Positions 1-5,739 of a stretch of 6,510 bases of DNA are shown piece after piece. This stretch comes from Bacteroidota bacterium. Its GTDB lineage: Bacteria; Bacteroidota; Bacteroidia; Chitinophagales; Chitinophagaceae. The stretch's first letter is position 1. Each line of letters starts with the position of its first letter. Below the pieces are notes generated by a model. It saw nothing but the letters and a program-made list of their open reading frames with translations. It did not search any database and was not told where the DNA came from. A program made the position numbers and the translations under genes. The DNA lies in assembly GCA_028877005.1 (NCBI GenBank), contig JAGWPI010000051.1:1-6510 (forward strand), given 5' to 3'.

Positions 1-674
1 AAAAAGAACAACCGGCTTTAATTGTAGCACCGGTTAGATTTATTTATTACCCAACACTTTTAGGTATTTTTCAGTATGTAGATTTTTTGAGTTTACAGGG
101 AATTACAGCAGCTTCTGTTTCGGCAGGAGTTCATAGCATGTGTAATGGGGCCAATTTAGCTTATAGAAAATCGGCTTTTATGGCAGTAAATGGCTTTACA
201 GGAATTAATCATATTGCCAGTGGTGATGATATGCTGTTAATGAATAAAATTAAGCAAGCTTATCCGAATAAAATTAGTTACTTATTTCATCCTAACGCTA
301 TAGTATTGACGCAACCTGTTTTTACTTGGAGCGATTTATTACATCAGCGAATTAGATGGGCCAGCAAAGCTGATAAATACGATGATAAAAGTATATTTTG
401 GGTATTATTATTAGTATATGTGTACAACCTTTTATTATTTATATTGCCTTTTATAGCGATATTTAAATGGCCTATTTTGTTATACTGGATTCTACTATTA
501 ACCATCAAAACTTTGGTTGAGCTTAGCTTTATGAAACCCGTTAGTAGTTTTTTCGGTGAAAATCATTTAAAGTGGTTTACCATATTGCAACCCATTCACA
601 TAACCTATACAGTAATAGTTGGTTGGTTAGGTAAATTTGGGCACTACCAATGGAAAGGGAGAAAAGTAGTTTAA
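1..674 (+). CDS. GT2 family membrane glycosyltransferase, C-terminal part (5' end outside window)
   Basis: The frame is open from codon 3-5 to the TAA at 672-674, so the gene is cut by the window edge. The TTG at 87 is an internal codon, not the start. What remains matches the second half of a processive-type GT2 (CESA/chitin-synthase-like) enzyme. It has a CNGANLAYRK acceptor-side segment, an SGDD acidic motif at 219-230 in the place of the family's ED motif, and a QRIRW motif (345-359) corresponding to QxxRW. At least two strongly hydrophobic segments follow (about 395-540), then a further one ending in a basic tail. From the family, the enzyme adds sugars from a nucleotide-sugar donor on the cytosolic face and may export or anchor the product. 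The substrate cannot be told. It is convergent with the polysaccharide genes to its right, and no hairpin-plus-T-tract terminator is visible after its stop. Confidence 0.9.
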   Translation, partial: KEQPALIVAPVRFIYYPTLLGIFQYVDFLSLQGITAASVSAGVHSMCNGANLAYRKSAFMAVNGFTGINHIASGDDMLLMNKIKQAYPNKISYLFHPNAIVLTQPVFTWSDLLHQRIRWASKADKYDDKSIFWVLLLVYVYNLLLFILPFIAIFKWPILLYWILLLTIKTLVELSFMKPVSSFFGENHLKWFTILQPIHITYTVIVGWLGKFGHYQWKGRKVV

Positions 675-787
675 GCCTTCTTCAATTTATATTGCTTTTT
701 TTCCGGAAAACCAACATAAAGCAACAAACAAATAAAAGTGAGCAAAATAAAAGGTAATAACACCATATTTTTAATTATATGTAACAT
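671..787 (-). CDS. possible 38-residue single-span membrane peptide
   Basis: I do not recognise this frame. From ATG at 787-785 it encodes 38 residues ending in TAA at 673-671; a second in-frame ATG at 766-764 would give 31. An in-frame TAA at 793-791 bounds it upstream. The product would have a short polar start, a hydrophobic stretch of about 18 residues (MVLLPFILLTFICLLLYVGF) and a lysine-rich tail (EKKQYKLKK), a layout that follows the positive-inside rule for a small membrane peptide. Its stop overlaps the stop of the glycosyltransferase tail to tail. No clear promoter or ribosome binding site is visible. The frame could be chance in AT-rich DNA, which readily yields Leu/Ile/Phe-rich frames, or the remnant of a larger gene. 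Confidence 0.25.
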   Translation of the reverse strand: MLHIIKNMVLLPFILLTFICLLLYVGFPEKKQYKLKKA

Positions 788-927
788 CAATTAAAAATTT
801 ATCATTCAATAATTAATTTGCTTAAAAAGTCAATACAACTATGTCAGACTTAAAAGTATTGCTATCGTTTAACTACTAATTTTATTTCTTATAAATTTCT
901 AATAGATTTTTATCATTGCCTATTTCA

Positions 928-958
928 TTCGGCAAACACATACAATTTTTCGGCAAAC
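928..958. repeat. 10-bp direct repeat at 21-bp spacing
   Basis: TTCGGCAAAC occurs at 928-937 and again, identical, at 949-958. The period of 21 bp is two helical turns, so both copies would face the same side of the DNA, as expected for tandem binding sites of a regulator. The second copy directly abuts a TAATTTTG box. The repeats are GC-richer than their surroundings. Binding is inferred from spacing only. Confidence 0.45.
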
Positions 959-966
959 TAATTTTG
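959..966 (+). promoter_or_regulatory. candidate Bacteroidota -7 element (TAATTTTG)
   Basis: TAATTTTG fits the TAnnTTTG -7 consensus known for the Bacteroidota primary sigma factor. No TTTG/TTG -33 element is seen at the usual distance; the nearest upstream TTG, at 916-918, is too far away. The paired repeats just upstream could substitute through an activator. Downstream there are only very short plus-strand frames (990, 1007) and then DNA antisense to the ligase/polymerase gene, so the box may be fortuitous or the promoter of a lost gene. Confidence 0.2.
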
Positions 967-1094
967 CACCAACTACTTTCATCCAAAAAATGAGTATTGC
1001 AAGTGTATGAATAAACAAACAAGCACACAGAAAAGCAATTGATAGTGTATAATTTTCAGAAAAATTATTACATAATTGGCAGAATATGCCCATT

Positions 1095-2555
1095 TTATGA
1101 ATGGTGAGCTATTGATTGTTTCTCAATAGTTAATTGATGCGTTAACACTATTAGCATGCCAATAGAAAGCCAAAAAATACTCCCAATTTTATCAGTTTCA
1201 ATCAAATCACTTAAAAAATTTACGGTACCTACCATAGCAATAATTGCACCTGTTGTTAAGGCAATTACGGCATAAAACCGGCTTTGTAACTGATGAAATA
1301 AGTATTGAGCATACCCTAACATTGCAAAAAATAAAAGTAAAAAAATTACCAAACCCGGTAATCCCTGCTCTAATGATGTTAATAAAAAATAATTATGAAC
1401 AGAAGAATGATCGGGATTACTACTTACCCATGTTTTAAAACCGCTATTGGTATAAGCTTTATAATTATCATAAAAATTATTCGGACCAAACCCTACAATT
1501 GGTTTATCCAAAACCATATTTACACCTGCCACCCAACGGTAAATACGCTCGGCATTCGACACATCTTTCAAAGTAACCGTTGCAACTAAATGATCTTTAA
1601 AATTAGTGTGAAAAATAGTTTGTTGAAAATCAGGCTCTAGTTTTAAGTACTTGTTTTGTTGCACTAATCCCAATGCAAAAACAAGCGTTAATAAAAAACC
1701 ACCCAACATTATTTGCCAAAGCCATTTTTTATAAAGAATAAATGCTACTATTATACCTACTAACATTGCCAACCATGCACCTCTGGAATAAGACAACCCT
1801 AACCCAATAAAGCATACCAACATAATACCTTTTAACCAAGTTTTAGAGTTGCGCTTATTGGGTGTTAATACCAACATGGCTGCTATAATGGCCATAATGC
1901 AAACCAACATAGCAGAATAATTAACATGATTTCGAAAAAATGGTGAAAAAATTTTTTTAATCCCTTCAAATGAAAACTGATAAAATGCATGACGTATTAT
2001 GGCCTGAACAAGCACAAAAAACATGGGAATAATTAAACAAAGCGCCATCATTCTTACATCTTTTTGTGTGCGAATTAAAATAGTTGGCATTAACACAAAA
2101 GGAAGAATGAACCAACTTTTAGCTAAAAGAAATTTGATGGAAAGTATAGGATTTACAGAAAAAATACAGGTTACAGCTATCCAACATATATGTAATATTA
2201 CCAAAAAAAACAAAGGATGTTTCCACACATATATAGGAATAATTTGCGGTTGTATTAGCCATTTAAAAAACAATATACTACTAATCAAAAGCATGATTAC
2301 TTCATCGGGAAAGTTAAGAGATAAAGTTGATGTAACCTGCCATTCTGTTGATAGAGGCAGCGTTAATAAGAGCAACCAAAATAAAAAATCTGTATGCTGC
2401 ACTATACCCTTAATGATAAGGGGAATCAATACCCAAACAAAAGGGAAAAGCCAAATTAATGGTTGCTGAAATATAATACCAACTACTATAGCAACCAGCC
2501 AAATGATGACGGAAAAAATAAAAGAATTTTTATGTAGCCAAAATGGTATTTGCAT
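1095..2555 (-). CDS. O-antigen ligase / polymerase family membrane protein (Wzy_C-like)
   Basis: A 486-residue polytopic membrane protein with about ten or more hydrophobic segments, as usual for the WaaL/Wzy superfamily. The conserved Wzy_C region is clear: SYSRGAW (residues 255-261) lies at the start of a membrane span. A large presumed periplasmic loop (about 298-385) contains ERIYRW (336-341) and GFGPNNFY (355-362). It ends in the family signature HNYFLLTSLEQGLPG (387-401), whose His is a likely catalytic candidate by analogy with ligases. Family members join undecaprenyl-linked glycans to each other (polymerase) or to an acceptor (ligase) on the periplasmic side, and sequence alone does not separate the two. 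Its ATG overlaps the stop of the Wzz-like gene as TAATG, implying translational coupling. The pairing with Wzz favours a polymerase role slightly, which is inference. Confidence 0.85.
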   Translation of the reverse strand: MQIPFWLHKNSFIFSVIIWLVAIVVGIIFQQPLIWLFPFVWVLIPLIIKGIVQHTDFLFWLLLLTLPLSTEWQVTSTLSLNFPDEVIMLLISSILFFKWLIQPQIIPIYVWKHPLFFLVILHICWIAVTCIFSVNPILSIKFLLAKSWFILPFVLMPTILIRTQKDVRMMALCLIIPMFFVLVQAIIRHAFYQFSFEGIKKIFSPFFRNHVNYSAMLVCIMAIIAAMLVLTPNKRNSKTWLKGIMLVCFIGLGLSYSRGAWLAMLVGIIVAFILYKKWLWQIMLGGFLLTLVFALGLVQQNKYLKLEPDFQQTIFHTNFKDHLVATVTLKDVSNAERIYRWVAGVNMVLDKPIVGFGPNNFYDNYKAYTNSGFKTWVSSNPDHSSVHNYFLLTSLEQGLPGLVIFLLLFFAMLGYAQYLFHQLQSRFYAVIALTTGAIIAMVGTVNFLSDLIETDKIGSIFWLSIGMLIVLTHQLTIEKQSIAHHS

Positions 2556-3415
2556 TACTTACTTCTATTACCAAAATAAATTAGTACAACAACTGCAGCA
2601 AAAACAAAACTAATAATGGCAACTGCAATTAGCACAAACAAGGGTTTAGGTGTATCCGGCTGTATGGAAGGAACGGCATTTTCTACCACATATAACCCTG
2701 GTGCAACATTTTGAATAGCCATAATAATATTGGCTTGTTTTTTTTGGTATTCTGCTAATAGCTGTAAACTCTGCGTTAAAGTAGCTTTCAAAACAACTTC
2801 ATTAGCTTGGTTAGGTAATAATAGTTGTTGGTTAATATCAATAATTTTTTGTTGTTGAATGTTGATTTGGTTTTGCAAATTGTGCAGCGAATTTTGGTAG
2901 TTATGTAACCAAATATTTTCTTCACTTTGTTTTAATAACACTACAGCTGCATTTGCTATGGCAGCCGCTAATAATGGACTTTTATCCCAAGCACTAATAG
3001 ATAACTGATTGTTTTCTGTTTTTTTAAATTGTAAATTTTTTTTTAATTTCTTCATTGCTTGTAAACGACCCAACTCCTTATTACTAACGTCTATGGAATA
3101 ATTATTAACCAAATGAAAGCTATCGGTGAGTTGAAAATAAAGTGTATCTAAACGAGTCATCCCATATAGTAAATCCAAATCATCACCATTACCAATATAG
3201 TTATAAAGCCTTTGTAAATGATCATATGCAAGCCTTTCCTTATCTGCTAATTCAGGATTAGAAGGCAAAACATAAGCGGTAGACTTATAATATCTGGGAA
3301 CAAAAAATAGTGTGATGGCAGCAGCAATAAGAGCCATTACCACTATTCCTATTATTTTTTTTCGATGTAATTGTAATATGTGCAACACATCAATAACATT
3401 CAAGTTTGTAGGCAT
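2555..3415 (-). CDS. Wzz-like chain-length determinant / polysaccharide co-polymerase
   Basis: A 286-residue protein with the Wzz architecture. A short cytosolic start is followed by a first membrane span (about 20-40), a long periplasmic domain rich in Gln/Leu/Lys with a probable coiled coil (about 160-235), a proline-rich stretch just before the second span (PSIQPDTPKP, 249-258), a second span (about 259-281) and a short basic tail. The Pro-rich segment before the second span is a hallmark of the family. No C-terminal tyrosine-kinase domain is present, so it is the short form. The family sets the chain length of glycans made by Wzy-type polymerases. The next gene starts within its stop codon (TAATG), supporting joint action with that membrane protein. 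The start codon lies 38 nt downstream of the Lrp-type gene, with no terminator visible between them. Confidence 0.8.
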   Translation of the reverse strand: MPTNLNVIDVLHILQLHRKKIIGIVVMALIAAAITLFFVPRYYKSTAYVLPSNPELADKERLAYDHLQRLYNYIGNGDDLDLLYGMTRLDTLYFQLTDSFHLVNNYSIDVSNKELGRLQAMKKLKKNLQFKKTENNQLSISAWDKSPLLAAAIANAAVVLLKQSEENIWLHNYQNSLHNLQNQINIQQQKIIDINQQLLLPNQANEVVLKATLTQSLQLLAEYQKKQANIIMAIQNVAPGLYVVENAVPSIQPDTPKPLFVLIAVAIISFVFAAVVVLIYFGNRSK

Positions 3416-3453
3416 AGCAAATAAGTTAAGCTAATAATGTTGAAAAGAAAGGC

Positions 3454-3921
3454 TTATTGATCTACTACTACATTTCTGCTAAAACTTTCTTCTAATGATA
3501 TAAAAGTTTCTGTTCGTTCTATACCCTTAATATTTTGCAGTTTATCGTGTAATACAAAACGAAGTTGTTGAATATCTTTTGTTACAATTTCGGCGAACAT
3601 GCTGTAATTACCTGTAGTATAATTTAGACGAACAATTTCCGGTATAGATTTTAATTCACTGGCAACAGTATCATATAAAGAGCTTTTTTCTAAATAAATA
3701 CCAATAAAAGCAATAACATCATACCCTAAAGCTTTTAAATCTACCGCCAGTTTGCGGCCTTTAACAATTTTTTGTTCTTCTAGTTTTTTAATTCTAACAT
3801 GAATGGTACCACCCGATACATACAATTGTTTACCTAAATCGGCATAGGAAATTTCAGCATCTTCCATCATAGCCTGAATAATTTGCAGGTCTAGTTTGTC
3901 AAGATTTAATTTAATGCTCAT
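3454..3921 (-). CDS. Lrp/AsnC family transcriptional regulator
   Basis: A 155-residue protein of the usual Lrp/AsnC length. The N-terminus (about 6-53) carries the winged helix-turn-helix: LDKLDLQIIQAMMEDA leads in, and the recognition-helix part lies in SGGTIHVRIKKLEE (36-49). The C-terminal RAM (effector-binding, oligomerisation) domain spans about 68-145, with the typical TGNYSMFAEI turn (103-112) that often forms the ligand site. Such proteins form octamers that bind AT-rich DNA and respond to amino acids or related metabolites. It reads into the Wzz/Wzy pair with only 38 nt between, so it may be co-transcribed with them or control them. The spacer upstream is very AT-rich and holds an 11-bp inverted repeat, a possible autoregulatory site. 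The regulon and effector cannot be inferred. Confidence 0.92.
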   Translation of the reverse strand: MSIKLNLDKLDLQIIQAMMEDAEISYADLGKQLYVSGGTIHVRIKKLEEQKIVKGRKLAVDLKALGYDVIAFIGIYLEKSSLYDTVASELKSIPEIVRLNYTTGNYSMFAEIVTKDIQQLRFVLHDKLQNIKGIERTETFISLEESFSRNVVVDQ

Positions 3922-3983
3922 ATTGCAGTTGGTTTTTAAATAAATTCAATTAAAAGTTAAAAATAATAAACAATTTCTAAATT

Positions 3984-4012
3984 TTTAAAAATAATGTTGA
4001 TTTATTTTTAAA
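3984..4012. repeat. 11-bp perfect inverted repeat in the spacer upstream of the Lrp gene
   Basis: The arm TTTAAAAATAA (3984-3994) and its exact reverse complement TTATTTTTAAA (4002-4012) are separated by the 7-nt spacer TGTTGAT. The repeat lies 63-91 bp upstream of the Lrp-type start codon and 54-82 bp upstream of the tRNA-like RNA, between two divergent genes. Lrp-family proteins bind AT-rich imperfect palindromes, so an operator is plausible. In DNA this AT-rich, inverted repeats also arise by chance. It has no T-tract in a position that would make it a good terminator. Confidence 0.35.
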
Positions 4013-4029
4013 TAATGGCGGCTTTTATT

Positions 4030-4037
4030 TAATATTG
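4030..4037 (+). promoter_or_regulatory. weak candidate -7 element for the tRNA-like RNA
   Basis: TAATATTG differs by one base from the Bacteroidota TAnnTTTG box. It would start transcription near 4044, leaving a leader of about 20 nt that RNase P could trim to the predicted acceptor stem at 4066. No -33 TTTG/TTG is seen at the normal spacing. The right arm of the inverted repeat occupies that position instead. This is the best candidate on the plus strand but only a weak one. Confidence 0.2.
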
Positions 4038-4065
4038 TGCTGTCAAAACGAATAGTTCTTTATAC

Positions 4066-4227
4066 TGTGGGGTGATGAAACTTTTGGCAGACATGCCCTC
4101 TCGTCTCGGGGGTGAGGACAAAAGGATAAACGTAGCATAGAGCCTTTCGCAAGAAAGACCGGGGTTGACCACCGGACTTTGTGTTACAGCTAACTTCCTC
4201 GTGTAGGTTCGACTCCTACCCCTACAG
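4066..4227 (+). ncRNA. tRNA-Leu-like structured RNA with a ~90-nt variable region
   Basis: The sequence folds as a class II tRNA. Acceptor stem TGTGGGG (4066-4072) pairs with CCCTACA (4220-4226) with one G-U. U8/G9 follow. The D arm has stem ATG/CAT (4075-4077, 4092-4094) and the Leu-type loop AAACTTTTGGCAGA with the GG pair. The anticodon stem CCCTC/GGGGG (4096-4100, 4108-4112) has a 7-nt loop TCGTCTC. The T stem GTAGG/CCTAC (4203-4207, 4215-4219) has the canonical loop TTCGACT. G4227 would be the discriminator, and CCA is not encoded. Two things are odd. The loop lacks U33 and would read GUC, which does not fit Leu. The variable region (4113-4202) is far longer than the usual 10-20 nt: an outer GAGGA/TCCTC stem encloses a CTTTC-GCAA-GAAAG hairpin (4144-4157), a CCGGGG hairpin with one bulged A (4159-4175) and a small GTTA/TAAC hairpin (4183-4194). 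It is GC-richer than its surroundings and has its own terminator. A decoding tRNA, a tRNA holding an intron, or a tRNA-derived regulatory RNA are all possible. Confidence 0.6.
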
Positions 4228-4254
4228 CTCTCTCTAATTCTCATGTGCATTTGG

Positions 4255-4288
4255 GCCTTCGGAGTTTTTACTTTGAAGGCTTTTTTTT
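4255..4288 (+). terminator. strong intrinsic terminator after the tRNA-like RNA
   Basis: The 5' arm GCCTTCGGAG (4255-4264) pairs with CTTTGAAGGC (4271-4280) over ten pairs, two of them G-U, around a 6-nt loop, and eight T follow (4281-4288). The T-tract is on the plus strand only. Read on the minus strand, A precedes the hairpin and no U run follows it, so it serves the RNA and not the sulfotransferase gene that converges on it. It ends 61 nt past the predicted 3' end of the RNA. Confidence 0.85.
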
Positions 4289-4310
4289 GCTCTGTTTTAC
4301 TATATCCTTC

Positions 4311-5369
4311 TTATTTTATGTCTGCTTGGCTTTTTACCCGCAATGCTTCATAGACAAACATACATGCTTTTGCTAAACTGTGGTCAAAATTTTCTATTTG
4401 TTGAAAAGCTGGCACTTTAAAAGGATCCAAGGCACTTCCATTTTCTATGTGCAACCTATGTAATAAATGATCAAAAATGGCTAATCCATTCGTTTCTAAA
4501 TCTTCGTAACAAATGTATATGCAATTAGGCTCATTCAATAATAGAATTTTTTCATAATAATTTTTCCAGCATTGCAACCAGTAGTTAATTTCAAACATAG
4601 ATAATTTTTTCAATAAATCCCATTCGTCCTGATTAAAAATAAAAGGTTTATGTCCCAAACCAAATTCAAAATGCCCTAGCCAATTCATGTATTTTAATAC
4701 AAAGGGATTACTTTTTTGTAAGGATGAAAAAAGCATGTGCTGCTTTAATAATGAATTGGCGTGTTGTAAAGGGTGCCTAAATGGAATAATAAAAGTTGCA
4801 TCGGGCATTTGTTGCAACAAATGTGGAAACCGTAATATGTTATTATTATTTTTAGATAAGTAACGAAGTTTCTTATTGGAATTATCTGCACTTGCAATTG
4901 TATGTTTCATAAAAAGCTGAAACTTTTGCATTATTTCATTGGAAGGAACGTGTGGTACAATAAAGTTTTTTTTTATGTATGTATCCCCACAAAAGCATTT
5001 CCAAAATATCTCTTCAAATGCTTCCGGGCTATCAAAATTTACCATTATTCCATCAGCATGAGCACGTTCATTTTCTATTTTTTCACTTGTATTGCTTTTT
5101 TTTATCTTATGCCAAATACCCGGCATTAAAACAAAAGGCATGTCATTATAAGTAAGGCACCTAAATTTGCCTGTTTCATATAACTTACGCATTATTATTG
5201 TAGTTCCACTTCGTGCTAATCCGCTAACAAATACCGGCTCCGAATTAGTTACTGATTTGTTTTTTTGGAAAGCGGTTTCCAAATCAAAACTTAATTCAAT
5301 AACACTTTTGTTGCTTAAAGCTAAATGGTGTAAGATTTTTGATAACAATGAATAGTCAAATTCGCTCAT
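4311..5369 (-). CDS. PAPS-dependent sulfotransferase family protein
   Basis: A 352-residue soluble protein without a signal peptide or membrane span. FVSGLARSGTTIIMRKL (residues 47-63) is the P-loop-like 5'-phosphosulfate-binding loop of sulfotransferases. FRHPLQHANSLL (197-208), with R198 and S206 seven residues apart, matches the 3'-phosphate-binding Arg/Ser motif. CYEDLE (287-292) is a further frequent family segment. Such enzymes move a sulfuryl group from PAPS to a hydroxyl or amino group of a carbohydrate, lipid or other acceptor, and the acceptor is unknown here. It overlaps the upstream membrane-protein gene by 14 nt and is the last visible gene of the operon. It ends 23 bp from the T-tract of the opposing terminator and has no clear terminator of its own, so its transcript may run antisense through the tRNA-like RNA. 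Confidence 0.88.
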   Translation of the reverse strand: MSEFDYSLLSKILHHLALSNKSVIELSFDLETAFQKNKSVTNSEPVFVSGLARSGTTIIMRKLYETGKFRCLTYNDMPFVLMPGIWHKIKKSNTSEKIENERAHADGIMVNFDSPEAFEEIFWKCFCGDTYIKKNFIVPHVPSNEIMQKFQLFMKHTIASADNSNKKLRYLSKNNNNILRFPHLLQQMPDATFIIPFRHPLQHANSLLKQHMLFSSLQKSNPFVLKYMNWLGHFEFGLGHKPFIFNQDEWDLLKKLSMFEINYWLQCWKNYYEKILLLNEPNCIYICYEDLETNGLAIFDHLLHRLHIENGSALDPFKVPAFQQIENFDHSLAKACMFVYEALRVKSQADIK

Positions 5370-5739
5370 ACATTTTCTTCACAATAAAATAAAATATAAA
5401 TGTAATAACAGATAGCCAAAACGCTTGCCAAGAAAGGAGATAATTAAATAAATATTTGCTACCTTTATATATAAATCCAATGGCAAACAAACTGAGCAAA
5501 AATAAACCTATAACCCCAACAAGTAAAGCTAATAAATACAAACTGTTTTTAAACAGTCGAGCAGAATAACCCAGAATGAATTTTTGTTTATAAAAATCTG
5601 AAACTTGTTGATATTGAAAAAAGGGCTTGTATAATTGTTGGTAACATTTTAATGACCCTTTTACATATTTTTGAAAAGGAAGTAAATCAATTGCTATAAA
5701 CAGCAATAAAAACATACCAATAAAAATAATTTTTGTCAT
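5356..5739 (-). CDS. 127-residue membrane protein of unknown function
   Basis: I do not recognise the family. Hydrophobic segments lie at about residues 3-20, 65-91 and 105-121. An aromatic/Gln/Lys-rich region between the first two (about 22-63, including KCYQQLYKPFFQYQQ) would form a loop. The C-terminus is short and basic (KKMYERI). Its ATG overlaps the stop of the 57-residue gene as TAATG, and its own stop lies 14 nt inside the sulfotransferase gene, so translation of all three is probably coupled. From context I infer a membrane partner in the same sulfation-related pathway, perhaps holding the sulfotransferase at the membrane. Nothing in the sequence shows a catalytic motif. Confidence 0.7.
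   Translation of the reverse strand: MTKIIFIGMFLLLFIAIDLLPFQKYVKGSLKCYQQLYKPFFQYQQVSDFYKQKFILGYSARLFKNSLYLLALLVGVIGLFLLSLFAIGFIYKGSKYLFNYLLSWQAFWLSVITFIFYFIVKKMYERI

Larger units (their letters stand above)
788..1094. other. gene-poor intergenic region between convergent genes
   Basis: About 300 AT-rich bases without a convincing gene. The visible contents are a pair of 10-bp direct repeats (928-958), a -7-like box (959-966), two overlapping tiny plus-strand frames (6 codons from 990 and 11 codons from 1007, joined as ATGA), and an AT-only hairpin at 1049-1068. It separates the end of the glycosyltransferase from the end of the ligase/polymerase gene. Neither neighbour would need a promoter here, which makes the promoter-like signals unexplained. 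Confidence 0.5.

Noticed and set aside
87..89. TTG as the start of the glycosyltransferase
   Set aside because: The frame stays open to the window edge and upstream residues fit the family, so TTG is an internal Leu.
699..710. TTTTCC/GGAAAA palindrome after the glycosyltransferase
   Set aside because: It has no loop and no T-tract after it; a short chance palindrome rather than a terminator.
1049..1068. AT-only hairpin (8-bp arms, loop CAGA) as terminator of the ligase/polymerase gene
   Set aside because: The stem has no G-C pair and no U-tract follows it in the minus direction, so it is too weak to call.
2023..2469. Plus-strand 148-codon open frame
   Set aside because: It is antisense to the membrane-protein gene, with atypical composition and no family resemblance; a shadow frame.
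4061..4066. TATACT as a sigma-70-like -10 box for the RNA
   Set aside because: It would start transcription inside the predicted acceptor stem, and no matching -35 is correctly spaced.
4203..4226. Integration site (att) at the 3' end of a tRNA gene
   Set aside because: No second copy of the T-arm/acceptor sequence and no integrase gene are visible in the window.
4066..4227. tmRNA (ssrA) or RNase P RNA
   Set aside because: There is no tag-peptide frame ending in YALAA or similar, a D stem is present (absent in tmRNA), and the RNase P GAGGAAAGTCCGG-type block is not intact on either strand.
4029..4250. 73-codon minus-strand open frame
   Set aside because: It lies exactly opposite the structured RNA, has an Arg/Ser-rich composition unlike its neighbours, and its residues reflect tRNA T-arm sequence; not reported as a gene.
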